Origin: Pelagadaptatus aseana | GTDB taxonomy: Bacteria; Pseudomonadota; Gammaproteobacteria; Pseudomonadales; Cellvibrionaceae | NCBI GenBank assembly: GCA_040365065.1 | Contig: BAABNI010000006.1 | Location: 62,001-126,000, forward strand | Length of the DNA: 64,000 nucleotides | Direction of reading: 5' to 3' | Shown: positions 26,402-35,806 of the stretch, in pieces | Layout: every line of letters starts with the position of its first letter | Position numbering within the stretch: position 1 is the stretch's first letter | Made by a program: the position numbers and the translations under genes | The notes under the pieces: model-generated | Database searches by the model: none | What the model saw: only the letters and a program-made list of their open reading frames with translations | What the model was told of the DNA's origin: nothing

Positions 26402-27895
26402 ATGCCCGACTACATTCTTGCCATCGACCAGGGAACCACCAGCACGCGCGCCATCCTGTTTGATCATAGGGGGCAGCCAAAATCCCAGGCTCAGCAGGAA
26501 TTCGAACAGATTTTCCCTCACGACGGCTGGGTGGAACACGACCCGGAAGCCATTTGGGAATCAACCCTGAGTGTTTGCCGCAAGGCCATGGAAAAGCTCA
26601 ATATTGATACCAGTCACATCAGTTGCATCGGCATTACCAATCAACGGGAAACAACCATTGTCTGGGACAAAAACACCGGCAAACCTGTATACAATGCCAT
26701 CGTCTGGCAAGATCGCCGCACCGCAGCCCAATGCGAGCAATTAAAAGCCGACGGTTTTGAGGACATGGTTCACGCCAAAACTGGCCTGTTACTCGACCCG
26801 TATTTTTCCGCCACCAAGATTGCCTGGATACTGGATCACCAGCCTGGCCTGAGAGCTCAAGCTGAACAAGGCGAGCTACTTTTCGGCACCGTTGATAGCT
26901 ATTTGCTCTGGCGCTTGAGTGACGGCATCAGCCACAAAACCGACGCCACCAATGCCTCACGGACTCTGATCTACAACATTCATTCCGGAGAGTGGGACAA
27001 TGAACTGTTAGAACTTTTCAATATCCCAGCAGCCATATTGCCAGAAGTTTTAGACAGCAGTGCCTCATTTGGCGACACCAACGTATTCGACCACAGCATC
27101 CCGATCACGGGCATTGCCGGTGACCAACAAGCCGCATTATTTGGCCAGACCTGCTTCGAACCCGGCATGGTAAAAAGCACCTACGGCACCGGCTGTTTTA
27201 TGATCCTCAATACTGGCGATCAGGCCGTTGATTCCCAGCATCGCATGCTGACTACCATCGGTTATCAATTAAATGGCAAGCCCAGTTACGCCATTGAAGG
27301 CAGTATTTTTGTTGCCGGCGCCGCCATCCAATGGTTACGTGATGGCCTACAGCTGATCAGCAAGGCCAAGCACACCGAAAAGCTGGCCAGCAAGGCAAAT
27401 CCTGACGCCAATGTTTATATGGTCCCGGCTTTTACAGGCTTGGGCGCCCCCTACTGGGACCCACAGGCTCGTGGTGCCCTTCTGGGACTGACAAGGGATA
27501 CCGGCATTGAAGAAGTGGTTGCCGCCGGCATTTTGTCGGTTTGCTATCAAACCCGCGACCTGCTTGAAGCGATGAACAAAGACGGCGCCAATCTGCCTGA
27601 CACCCTGCGGGTCGATGGCGGCATGGTCAAAAATAACTGGTTTGTACAAAGCCTGGCCGATACGCTGGCCACCCGGGTTCAAAGACCCACCATCACAGAA
27701 ACTACCGCTCTTGGGGCGGCCTATCTGGCCGGTTTACAGCTCGGGATCTTCGAATCACTGGAGCAACTGGCGGATCTGTGGCAATGTGACAACACTTTCG
27801 AATCCGCCATTGACGACAATCAACGTAATCGTCGTTATAAAGGCTGGCTGGAAGCGGTTGAAAGAGTAAAATCCAAACCTGAACTCACTCACTGA
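26402..27895 (+). CDS. glpK: Glycerol kinase
   Basis: Phosphorylates glycerol to sn-glycerol-3-phosphate. FGGY family: N-terminal phosphate loop AIDQGTTSTRAILFD, central TNQRETTIVWDKNTG and IVWQDRRTA, family signature region MVKSTYGTGCFMILNTG, and C-terminal RVDGGMVKNNWF. 497 residues from ATG 26402 with AAGGA about nine bases upstream; the open frame to 26279 is not family-like. No glpF, glpD or glpR is next to it in this window, so it stands alone here, divergent from hsp20. Confidence 0.97.
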   Translation: MPDYILAIDQGTTSTRAILFDHRGQPKSQAQQEFEQIFPHDGWVEHDPEAIWESTLSVCRKAMEKLNIDTSHISCIGITNQRETTIVWDKNTGKPVYNAIVWQDRRTAAQCEQLKADGFEDMVHAKTGLLLDPYFSATKIAWILDHQPGLRAQAEQGELLFGTVDSYLLWRLSDGISHKTDATNASRTLIYNIHSGEWDNELLELFNIPAAILPEVLDSSASFGDTNVFDHSIPITGIAGDQQAALFGQTCFEPGMVKSTYGTGCFMILNTGDQAVDSQHRMLTTIGYQLNGKPSYAIEGSIFVAGAAIQWLRDGLQLISKAKHTEKLASKANPDANVYMVPAFTGLGAPYWDPQARGALLGLTRDTGIEEVVAAGILSVCYQTRDLLEAMNKDGANLPDTLRVDGGMVKNNWFVQSLADTLATRVQRPTITETTALGAAYLAGLQLGIFESLEQLADLWQCDNTFESAIDDNQRNRRYKGWLEAVERVKSKPELTH

Positions 27896-27921
27896 ACTCC
27901 GACACAAAGTATCACCAACAC

Positions 27922-29727
27922 ATGGCAAAACCTCTTCTGCCCCTGAAACAGATTCTGGAGGGCGACTACAAAAGCCTGACCCAAAGTTTCAGGGAAGTTG
28001 CCCAGCAGGACAGCGCTTCGCCGAGTTATCGAACCGAATACCCGCTGGATCAACTGATCCAATTGATACCGGATCTGGATCTGGCTACATCGCCTTCTGA
28101 GAATGGATTTCTGGCTGCCAGTTTCGAAGCAAATTTGACAGACTGGAGCCCCTATAAAACCGACAGTCCGACGGCACTGATATTCTGTGAAACATTGATC
28201 GGAAAATTATACGGCGCTTACCGGTTTCATCCGCTGATTGAGCCCCTACTTCGCAAACTCGCTCTGCTCATCTTGCTGTCACTGAGTAAGCGCACTGAGG
28301 CCATTGTCGACAGCAACCACCCTGTTCGCCAATTTACAGAGCAATTGTTCCAGGCCGCCAGCATTTGGGAACCTGCGGGTGGCAGAACCGGTAAAGCCCT
28401 ACTCAAACAGCTTCAGGTCCTTGTTAACAAATTGCCGGATTTTGACACCCAATCCAATGAAGCCTGGAAACAACAATCTCTGGCGCTTGAGGCCATTGAT
28501 GATGCCACTCTTGCCAGAACCGAAATTCTGGAGCAACGCCTCCGGGAATCGACACTCAGCGATCCGCAAACCCAGAAAATGCAGCAGCTGGTCAGCCGCT
28601 GGATTAACCGTAAACTCAACAACAAGCCTCTGCCAGCGAATGTATTGCTTTTTATCCGCCTTGAATTGATTGCTGACCTTCAGTATCTGGTGGTTCATGA
28701 AGGTGACAAACACCCGACTTGGGCCAAGTGGCAAAAGCTGTTGCACCTGTTTTCATGGATATTCAAAGAAACTTCCGACACGGATGACCGACAGAAAAAG
28801 ATGCAGGTAATCCTGCCTGTGGTTGAAGATTTGGATCAGAGTTATTACGAAGAGCTGGCTGACCCCCAAAAATATGAAAAGTTTTTGAGCGAACTGTCCG
28901 ATAGCTTAATCGGTTTGATTCAGGGTACGCCACAACCTGTTGAGCTTTATACCGCGACTATTGAGGAGCAAAATTCGACCCCATTGAAACAAAGTGCTGC
29001 CATACAAAATGATGATTTTGAAGAACAGCAATGGTTTGTTTTCAACACCGTCACCCTTCAAGGGCTCAGAGCGAAATTACTGATCAAAGCATCAGATCAG
29101 GACACTCTCATCTTTGTTAATTGCCACGCCAAAAAAGTCTTTGAAAGTAATTTTGAAGAGTTCAGTCTGCAACTTGCCACCAAAGACTGTCTGCCGATTC
29201 GTCGCCACAATCTGTTTAAGCAGGCACTCTTTGAAGCCCTTAAATCGCTGGAACTGCAACATCGTGAAAACCTGAAGGCCCGAAAACTAGAGCTGGATAA
29301 GGTTGAGACAGCCAAACTGCAAGCGGCCGAAAAAGCACAGCTCGAAGCGCAGCAAATCAAACAGCGTGAAGAAGCAGAAAAACTGGCCCGCGAGCAGGAA
29401 TTAAAACGTCGCAGTGAAGTGTCAAACGACCAACTGGAACACTACACCAATCAGATTAAAGCGTTACATGTAGGGGCCTGGCTTGGATTTCATGACCGTG
29501 ATGGCAATATTGAAAAGCTCAAACTCTCGGTAAAACTGGCCAGCACAGGCCGTTATATATTTACCGATCGACTTGGCCAGCCCGTTAGCGAAAAGTCTCT
29601 TGAGGAATTACTTGATTTGATGATCGCCAATCGACTGGATATTATCCGTGGCGGAGAAAATTTCGACAATCGCCTTGAAAAAATTGTTCAGGGACTGCGT
29701 AAACCCAGAGATCAGAAAAGCCTATGA
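27922..29727 (+). CDS. DUF1631-family protein
   Basis: Function unknown. The sequence has features I associate with DUF1631: the SNHPVRQFTEQLFQAASIWE stretch near residue 130 and a C-terminal module, after a charged coiled coil (residues about 425-500), with VGAWLGFHDRDGNIEKLKLS and YIFTDRLGQPVSEKSLEEL. 601 residues, no membrane segment. Its last codons overlap the PilZ gene (ATGA), so the two are probably co-translated and may act together in c-di-GMP-linked surface behaviour, an inference from context. Confidence 0.75.
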   Translation: MAKPLLPLKQILEGDYKSLTQSFREVAQQDSASPSYRTEYPLDQLIQLIPDLDLATSPSENGFLAASFEANLTDWSPYKTDSPTALIFCETLIGKLYGAYRFHPLIEPLLRKLALLILLSLSKRTEAIVDSNHPVRQFTEQLFQAASIWEPAGGRTGKALLKQLQVLVNKLPDFDTQSNEAWKQQSLALEAIDDATLARTEILEQRLRESTLSDPQTQKMQQLVSRWINRKLNNKPLPANVLLFIRLELIADLQYLVVHEGDKHPTWAKWQKLLHLFSWIFKETSDTDDRQKKMQVILPVVEDLDQSYYEELADPQKYEKFLSELSDSLIGLIQGTPQPVELYTATIEEQNSTPLKQSAAIQNDDFEEQQWFVFNTVTLQGLRAKLLIKASDQDTLIFVNCHAKKVFESNFEEFSLQLATKDCLPIRRHNLFKQALFEALKSLELQHRENLKARKLELDKVETAKLQAAEKAQLEAQQIKQREEAEKLAREQELKRRSEVSNDQLEHYTNQIKALHVGAWLGFHDRDGNIEKLKLSVKLASTGRYIFTDRLGQPVSEKSLEELLDLMIANRLDIIRGGENFDNRLEKIVQGLRKPRDQKSL

Positions 29728-30110
29728 ACCCGCCCAATAATAACAATAAGACAGAGCACCGACAGGAGTATCGACTGAAAGATTCTGCAACAGTTTTTAT
29801 CGAGCTGATTGCTGAATCCCCTGAGGGTGATCCGGCCGAGATTCAGATAAGCTCAAGCGTCGATCTTTCCGCCAACGGTCTGCAAATAACCACCGACCAG
29901 CCGCTTCCGGTTCAGTCCATCTATCAGGCTGCAATTCAATTTTTTGACAAGCGAGACAGAATTCCTCTGACAGTTCAGGTACGCTGGTGTCGCTTCAATG
30001 AAGACAGCAGTAACTACCACGTGGGTCTGGCAGTTCTGGACGACAGTGACAGCCGGCTGGGAGATTGGAAAATGGACATCTCCCAGAGGCTGATGAATAT
30101 AGAAAATTAG
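29724..30110 (+). CDS. PilZ-domain protein
   Basis: Candidate c-di-GMP receptor. A single PilZ domain in 128 residues: the N-terminal RxxxR-type element in EHRQEYRLKD and the second element SSVDLSANGLQI, matching the D/N-x-S-x-x-G pattern. Strands VRWCRF and HVGLAVL complete the barrel. Starts inside the stop of the DUF1631 gene (ATGA overlap). Faces the broken AsmA-like gene tail to tail with 1 bp between stops. Confidence 0.9.
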   Translation: MNPPNNNNKTEHRQEYRLKDSATVFIELIAESPEGDPAEIQISSSVDLSANGLQITTDQPLPVQSIYQAAIQFFDKRDRIPLTVQVRWCRFNEDSSNYHVGLAVLDDSDSRLGDWKMDISQRLMNIEN

Positions 30111-30111
30111 A

Positions 30112-30897
30112 TTATTTGCCAAACAGGGATTTGAGTTGATTTAACTGATTGGCTTTTTCATCACCCAGCTTTTCGTTCAACTTTTCTTTGAGTTTTTCCT
30201 CGGCTTTGTCACGAGCCAATGCTTCCAAATCTTTTTTAACACTGCTCTCAGCAGATTTCAAAACCGGCTGAATCATGGCTTCAGCTAACTGCTCAGGTGT
30301 CAGGCCAGCATCCTTGGAACCGATATCATTGACCTTGATGGCGGGCAGTTTGATGGTTCGATCCCCCCACTCCTCGGTTGCCAATTCAACAACACTGTCA
30401 CTGAAAGTGAAGCTTTTGACGGCCAGTTTGACTTCGGGTGCCGCCGAAGAATCAGTCTTGGCTGACGCCGAGGCATCCTTTGCACCCGAACCATCGCCCT
30501 GAACATTATCCAGCAAGGCCTGTAGGTTGGTTTGACCCATCCCTTTCATTTCTGCCAGCAGACGTGCACCAGATATCGTAATCTCATCGATCACTATGAC
30601 CTCTTCGGTAAGGCTGCCCGGATCAACCTGAAGCGCAATATTGCCGAGTTCAAAAGCATTGGCATTACTGAACCCCTGAGGATTTGCTACCGTCAGCCCC
30701 TTTAATTCACCTCGACCATTGGTGATCTGAATATCAACTTCTGCCAACTAAACCGCTGTGCCTGTGACATCCGGGCCCACGGTTTCAACGGCAGTTTTTA
30801 CAATGCCATTGATGTTCTGCAGCCCGATAAATACCACCAGCGCAATTACCACCAACGCCAACGCAATTAAACCGCCAATTACTTTCAATACTTTCAT
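30112..30897 (-). pseudogene. AsmA-like envelope protein gene interrupted by an in-frame TAG
   Basis: Starting at ATG 30897 the frame encodes a signal/membrane segment (MKVLKVIGGLIALALVVIAL), then KTAVETVGPDVTGTAV. It hits TAG at 30748-30750 and continues without frameshift as LAEVDIQITNGRGELKGLTV and on to 30112. The region on both sides of the TAG reads as one protein of the AsmA/DUF748-like type (TVGPxVTGTxV followed by SVDI-like and GxGxLxGLxVxNPxGF). Without the TAG it would be 261 residues. The piece after the TAG could start at the next TTG but would lack the membrane anchor. Either a recent nonsense mutation, a sequencing error, or read-through. C-terminus is Lys/Glu-rich and helical. 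Confidence 0.75.
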
Positions 30898-30913
30898 GCT
30901 CTAAAGTCCTTTA

Positions 30914-31291
30914 TTAAGTTCTATCCGTACCATCTGGAGATTCCAGTGTTGGCTCCGGTTCAGTGGGTTGTTCCGCAGGAGGGGACGCTGGCATTGACTG
31001 CTCCATGGTTTCTCGGGCCCGCTTAACTTCTTCCTCAACGGTTTTCACCATAGCTTCCCAACCGTCAAGAATTGCATCATTGGCTTCCCTTACCAACCCC
31101 TGAATGGAGCTGCGATCCAGTTGTGCCACCTGCTCTTGTAAACGTCCCACCTCATTCTGGGTAACAGTCAAAGACTCCTCAAGCAGCTGCACCTGTTGTT
31201 GCGATGATGCCAGCTGCTGCTGAGTCTGATACAACATCCAGCCCAGCACCCCTACGGCAACCACCAGAATGACGCCAATTACTTTATTCAT
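30914..31291 (-). CDS. Small membrane-anchored coiled-coil protein
   Basis: Not recognised as a named family. 125 residues: one N-terminal transmembrane helix (residues about 4-20), a Gln-rich coiled coil (about 22-60), a helical segment, and a Pro/Glu-rich tail (about 98-125). ATG start with AAGGAAG about six bases upstream. It lies 16 bp upstream of the AsmA-like gene and 20 bp downstream of yejK on the same strand, so the three probably form one unit. Confidence 0.75.
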   Translation of the reverse strand: MNKVIGVILVVAVGVLGWMLYQTQQQLASSQQQVQLLEESLTVTQNEVGRLQEQVAQLDRSSIQGLVREANDAILDGWEAMVKTVEEEVKRARETMEQSMPASPPAEQPTEPEPTLESPDGTDRT

Positions 31292-31311
31292 ATACTACTT
31301 CCTTTACAGTT

Positions 31312-32331
31312 TTAATCATCTGCATGGCCTTTTTGCAGATACTTCATCAGCTTTAATTTTAGTGGAGCCGGTAAATTTTTCACGGTCAGACTGTCACTGC
31401 CCTGATCATAAACAATACTGTCGCCAAGGCACTCCACATCGAAGCTCATGCTGAGCCGATCATTGCGGCCACTGATGCGCAGAAACTGCTTGATCTGCCT
31501 ACGCTCAGGGATCAGATCAACCACCGGCTCAGGAGTTTCACTGGCAATAAAGCGCTCGAATTTTTCCGGCTGATCTTCATTCAACTGGCGCGAAAGATCG
31601 CGAATAACCACAGGCTCTCCACGCTTATCCTGTTCAAGACAATAATCGATTACTGCGTGGCGACACTGTTGTCCGGCATCTTCATCCAAGGTTTCAGAAT
31701 ACTGGGTTACTGCCTGCAAAAACTGATTGGTCTCTGCGGCAATATCACGCTGATCAGAAAACCCAAGCCACTGCCAGAACAGATCGGTAAAATCCTTATC
31801 GCCCCGAGCGCGCAATACCGACAGGTAACCCGACCCCCCCTGTTCGGACTGCCATTCACTGACTGCCACCCGACCACCCAGCATAACCCCTTTCACATCG
31901 AGAAAGCGTGATATATCCAGGCCGAGATCGTGATTGATAAAGTAACCCTCGTTGTGACGCACAAAGAAAACCGAGAAGACTAAGCCATCAGCCAGTTCTT
32001 CGATGACGTACAGCAAATGGCCATCCATCACTACATCACTGTTTTCCAGCAGGGATTTGAAGTGCTCGGACGCCCGTTTGGCAAAAGAGGTGAAGGCCAT
32101 TTTCTGCTCAAGACACTCTCGCAGCCACTGGGATACAACGCTAACAGAGAGATCCTGATCAAATGCACCGTACTGCTTTCCGGCTTTGCCAACATAGGCC
32201 TGCTTGAGCTCACCCACCAATTCCTGAAGGCCCCCGGTAATTGACAGAGATTCATCGGGGCAGCTCAGTTTTATTGGGGTTTCAGAATTTGCACGACTCA
32301 ATTCGTGCACGACACATTCGGTAATCGGCAT
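31312..32331 (-). CDS. yejK: Nucleoid-associated protein NdpA/YejK
   Basis: Conserved nucleoid-associated protein of the 37-kDa NdpA family. 339 residues from ATG 32331 (MPITECVVHEL); the TTG two codons upstream is less likely, and GAGAG sits six bases before the ATG. Family features: the GYFINHDLGLDISRFLDVKG segment, and YLSVLRARGDKDFTDLFWQWLG in the middle, followed by a C-terminal part ending in DSLTVKNLPAPLKLKL. First gene of an apparent three-gene unit. Confidence 0.9.
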   Translation of the reverse strand: MPITECVVHELSRANSETPIKLSCPDESLSITGGLQELVGELKQAYVGKAGKQYGAFDQDLSVSVVSQWLRECLEQKMAFTSFAKRASEHFKSLLENSDVVMDGHLLYVIEELADGLVFSVFFVRHNEGYFINHDLGLDISRFLDVKGVMLGGRVAVSEWQSEQGGSGYLSVLRARGDKDFTDLFWQWLGFSDQRDIAAETNQFLQAVTQYSETLDEDAGQQCRHAVIDYCLEQDKRGEPVVIRDLSRQLNEDQPEKFERFIASETPEPVVDLIPERRQIKQFLRISGRNDRLSMSFDVECLGDSIVYDQGSDSLTVKNLPAPLKLKLMKYLQKGHADD

Positions 32332-32400
32332 CCACAACTCTCAGGGATTATCATCAGCAAAAAAGAGCCATAGATTAACGAAAAACGCTAAGGATTAGGA

Positions 32401-32432
32401 GCCTTACAAGCCGGTTAAGTTACTTGTAAGGC
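32401..32432. terminator. Hairpin after the first chemoreceptor gene
   Basis: Perfect 10-bp inverted repeat GCCTTACAAG-N12-CTTGTAAGGC ending 11 bp before the receptor stop at 32443. No T-tract on either strand, so it is a weak or non-canonical terminator. Confidence 0.4.
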
Positions 32433-32442
32433 CGCTGTTGAT

Positions 32443-34077
32443 TCAGACTTTAAATTGCGATGCACTATGTTGCAGCTCGTGAGCCAGCGTAGTCAGCTCT
32501 GCAGCTGCACTGGTCAGGTTGTGGCTGTTTTCTGTGGTCTGGCTGGCGTGATGACTGACGGTGGTAATATTCTGGTTGATTTCTTCTGCTACCGCAGACT
32601 GTTCTTCTGAGGCACTGGCGATCTGGGTACTCATGTCATTAATGATCGACACATCGCTGGTAATTTCCTTAAGCGCATCACCCGCTTTCTGGGCCTGATG
32701 CACCGTTCGATCGGCGTATTCTTTACCCTGAGCCATAACCTGAACAGCATCCTGAGAATAACCCTGTAATTCCTCAATCATTCCTTGAATCATCTCTGTG
32801 GATTCTTTGGTCCTCTGTGCCAGAGCACGGACCTCATCGGCCACCACGGCAAAACCACGCCCCTGCTCACCAGCCCGGGCCGCCTCAATGGCCGCATTCA
32901 ACGCCAACAAATTAGTCTGCTCGGCAATACCATTGATCACACTGGTAACATCGCCAATACGCTCACTGACGTCACCCAATTGCTGAATAACATCCGCCGC
33001 ACGCTGAACCTCACCGGCCAGACCATTGATGGCTTCAATAGCAACTTCAAGTAACGCCATACCTTCGCCAGCTTCACTGTTGGCCTTGGCAGCCGCCTGT
33101 GCCGTATTGGCAACATTTTGCGCGACTTCGAGAACGGTAGCCGCCATTTCATTCATGGCGGTAGCTGCCTGATCGATTTCGGCCTGTTGCAAGTCCATAC
33201 CCTCGCGAGTGCTTTCTGCAATGCTCTGCATTTCCTCCGTTGCAGACAGCACCCGCGTGGAGGAATGGCTGGTATTGGCGGTAATTTTCTGAAAACTGTC
33301 CAACATGGCGTTAAAGTCACGACCAATTTCGGCCATTTCGTCATTACCTACTGGCTGGGCGCGCAGAGTCAAATCGCCGCTGTCCTTGACCTGATTGATG
33401 GCACCCGCAACGGCCTTCAATGGCTGGGCAATACTGCGAATAATAAAGATATACGTCATGACAGTCAGGGCAGCCACAACCAACATCAGCCAGAATTGAA
33501 ACAGGGCGTTCTCCATAAAAGTATCCATGACATCATCCAGATAGACACCGGTTCCCAGAATCCATCCCCAGTCCTTAGACGCTTGTACGTATGCAATTTT
33601 CTTGACGGGTTGCTCGTGACCGACCTTTGGCCACAGATAGGCAACGCTGCCCTCTCCCTGTTTTGCTGCTACCGACACCATTTCCCGAAACAGATACACA
33701 CCGTCCTGATCTTTAACCGTACCGCCATTACTGCCTTCCAACTCGGGCTTGATGGGGTGCATAACGATGTTCTGGCTTCGATCCAGTACAAAAAAGTAAT
33801 TGCCCGAGCCGTAGCGTAATGCCTTTAGTCCTTCCAACGCCTTTTGCTGAGCCTGATCACGATCTAATTCGCCGTTTCGCTCCATACGGATAAATTCATC
33901 GGTGATACCTTGGGCTACCTCAACCAGATGCCTGGCTTCATGGGTTCGAGACTCAATCAACTCGAAATACAGATTCACCAAAGCCACACCACTCATACTG
34001 CCAACGGCAAAGAGTGCTGCCAAAACCGTCGCCCATAAGCGAACCGCCACCGAATAACGACACAGTATTTCTCGCAC
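32443..34077 (-). CDS. Methyl-accepting chemotaxis protein with sCache_2 sensor
   Basis: Transmembrane chemoreceptor signalling to CheA/CheW. Layout: TM1 about residues 13-35; periplasmic single-Cache domain about 40-190 (ALRYGSGNYFFVLD, then WGWILGTGVYLDDV); TM2 about 192-213; HAMP about 214-268; and methyl-accepting signalling domain with the hairpin tip EQTNLLALNAAIEAARAGEQ and GFAVVADEVRALAQRT. 544 residues from GTG 34077 with GAGG five bases upstream. sCache_2 receptors often sense small organic acids, which cannot be told from sequence. Confidence 0.93.
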   Translation of the reverse strand: MREILCRYSVAVRLWATVLAALFAVGSMSGVALVNLYFELIESRTHEARHLVEVAQGITDEFIRMERNGELDRDQAQQKALEGLKALRYGSGNYFFVLDRSQNIVMHPIKPELEGSNGGTVKDQDGVYLFREMVSVAAKQGEGSVAYLWPKVGHEQPVKKIAYVQASKDWGWILGTGVYLDDVMDTFMENALFQFWLMLVVAALTVMTYIFIIRSIAQPLKAVAGAINQVKDSGDLTLRAQPVGNDEMAEIGRDFNAMLDSFQKITANTSHSSTRVLSATEEMQSIAESTREGMDLQQAEIDQAATAMNEMAATVLEVAQNVANTAQAAAKANSEAGEGMALLEVAIEAINGLAGEVQRAADVIQQLGDVSERIGDVTSVINGIAEQTNLLALNAAIEAARAGEQGRGFAVVADEVRALAQRTKESTEMIQGMIEELQGYSQDAVQVMAQGKEYADRTVHQAQKAGDALKEITSDVSIINDMSTQIASASEEQSAVAEEINQNITTVSHHASQTTENSHNLTSAAAELTTLAHELQHSASQFKV

Positions 34078-34175
34078 AGATTCCTCGCTGAGTTATCAAC
34101 CAAACTTTTAATTATAACGGCCAAGTCTTTTAATTAATTAGTTTTATTACCTACTTTTTTTAAGGAGATCAAAGA

Positions 34176-34220
34176 ATGGCAGAGTTATGCCCTCCCAAAC
34201 ACATTGAGGAGAATGACTAA
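34176..34220 (+). CDS. Possible 14-residue small ORF with strong ribosome-binding site
   Basis: AAGGAG lies eight bases upstream of an ATG that opens MAELCPPKHIEEND followed by TAA. The ORF sits in the 229-bp gap between two minus-strand receptor genes. No homologue is known to me and no gene follows on this strand, so it may be chance. The rest of the gap holds the hairpin at 34264-34292. Confidence 0.25.
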   Translation: MAELCPPKHIEEND

Positions 34221-34263
34221 GGAAATACATTGTTAAGGGAGGTATTGAGGAGAGGCATTCAAG

Positions 34264-34292
34264 GGAGGGTGCGCAGACACTGCACACCCTCC
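34264..34292. terminator. Hairpin downstream of the second chemoreceptor gene
   Basis: GGAGGGTG-C-GCAG-ACA-CTGC-A-CACCCTCC, 12 base pairs with one C-A mismatch, 15 bp beyond the receptor stop. No T-tract; probably marks the 3' end of the minus-strand transcript. Confidence 0.45.
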
Positions 34293-34306
34293 TCAATAGT
34301 TGTTCT

Positions 34307-35806
34307 CTATGTAGACACTTTGAAACGACTGGTCAGCTGGCGCAGGCCTGTGGCCATGCTGAGTAACTCTTGACCAGAATCAGAGGCCATCACCGAATCC
34401 TCCGCCGCTTGATTACTGGCATTGAGGATATTATTCACATTGCGACTTATTTCATCGATAACACCGGTCTGCTCACCGGCGGCCGTTGCAATCATCGAGC
34501 TCTTTTTATTGATCTCTTCGATGGAGCCACTAACCTGCTCCATAAGAACCAATGATTCTTTGGTATTTTCAACACAACGATCGGCATGACTGCGGCTTGA
34601 CTCAATCGCCTCAACAGCCGATTTACTGCCAAGTTGCAGCTTTTCAATCATCTGATTAATTTCTTCGGTGGATTGCTGTGTGCGTTGTGCCAGCGTTCTG
34701 ACTTCATCAGCTACAACTGCGAAGCCTCTACCCTGCTCACCAGCCCGAGCCGCTTCGATGGCCGCATTGAGAGCCAGCAGGTTGGTTTGCTCGGCAATGC
34801 CTCTGATCACATCAAGTACGGTACCAATATCATTACTCTGTTGATTCAGAGTCGCCATGGTTTCCGCCGCACGATTTACCTCACCCGCTAATTGAGCCAC
34901 AGAATTTTGGGTTTTCTGGCCAACACTTTTCGATTCCTGGGCGTTGATGTCAATTTCATTGGCTGAATCAGCGGCTTCTTCGGCGTTTCTGGACACCTCA
35001 ACAATGGCCGCAGACATTTCTTCAACCGCGGTTGCGATCATATCCGTTTCTTTTTGCTGGGTTTCACTCAGCTGTCTCAAGCCCTCGGTCACATTTGCCA
35101 AAGCTTCACCACGCTGATTCAGATCTTCTGAGGTATCAGTAACACGTTCAGCCAGCTTGGCAACTTCTTCTGTGTAATCATCAAAACGACACAACAATGG
35201 CGTGGCCGCTGAAGATCGATGGGTCAGATCAATGCATTCCTCACCAATGATATGATCAGTTAAAGACATAATTTCAATGGATTGAATGGCATCCTTTTTC
35301 AGCTTCAACGACAGCAGCAACAAAATACTGCTTTCTACCACCACATAGGCAGCGTGCAAAAAGATAACCCACCAACCATTTTCGGTACTTCTCAAGATCC
35401 AAACCGAACTGCCAGAGAGCTGGAAATAATAAAAACTGAAATGATGTACTGCGATCACCCCGGCCGCCACGAGGATCGGCAACCAATCGCGGTAGTACAG
35501 CAGAATCGCGAGCAACACAAACACACCAAAATGCAACTCAATCATCCCATGCGCTTGGTGGATATGCAGTGCTGTCATCACCATAAAAGCGGCTGCCATC
35601 ACAGAGCGACTGATCGCCGTACCCGGCGACAATTTATAGACTGCCGTTAGAGTTATGCCGGTGAGCAGACAAATAACAATGGACTCAGTCCAGGTATCAA
35701 ACCAGGAAGCCAATCCCAAGCTGTATACAATCAATCCCAAATTGACAAAATACATGACGCGGTCTGCGTCCCGGTAGTGTTTTTGCATGGGTGATTCATT
35801 ATTCAT
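34307..35806 (-). CDS. Methyl-accepting chemotaxis protein with multi-helix membrane sensor, no HAMP
   Basis: The N-terminal 190 residues form about six membrane helices with the motif GMIELHFGVFVLLAILLYYR and then IAVHHFSFYY, a His-rich integral-membrane sensor seen in some marine and Pseudomonas chemoreceptors. No periplasmic domain or HAMP is visible. The cytoplasmic signalling domain follows, with the tip EQTNLLALNAAIEAARAGEQ. The ATG at 35806 overlaps the TGA of the upstream thioredoxin-like gene by one base, suggesting coupled translation. The conserved His residues could bind metal or haem, an inference. Confidence 0.88.
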   Translation of the reverse strand: MNNESPMQKHYRDADRVMYFVNLGLIVYSLGLASWFDTWTESIVICLLTGITLTAVYKLSPGTAISRSVMAAAFMVMTALHIHQAHGMIELHFGVFVLLAILLYYRDWLPILVAAGVIAVHHFSFYYFQLSGSSVWILRSTENGWWVIFLHAAYVVVESSILLLLSLKLKKDAIQSIEIMSLTDHIIGEECIDLTHRSSAATPLLCRFDDYTEEVAKLAERVTDTSEDLNQRGEALANVTEGLRQLSETQQKETDMIATAVEEMSAAIVEVSRNAEEAADSANEIDINAQESKSVGQKTQNSVAQLAGEVNRAAETMATLNQQSNDIGTVLDVIRGIAEQTNLLALNAAIEAARAGEQGRGFAVVADEVRTLAQRTQQSTEEINQMIEKLQLGSKSAVEAIESSRSHADRCVENTKESLVLMEQVSGSIEEINKKSSMIATAAGEQTGVIDEISRNVNNILNASNQAAEDSVMASDSGQELLSMATGLRQLTSRFKVST

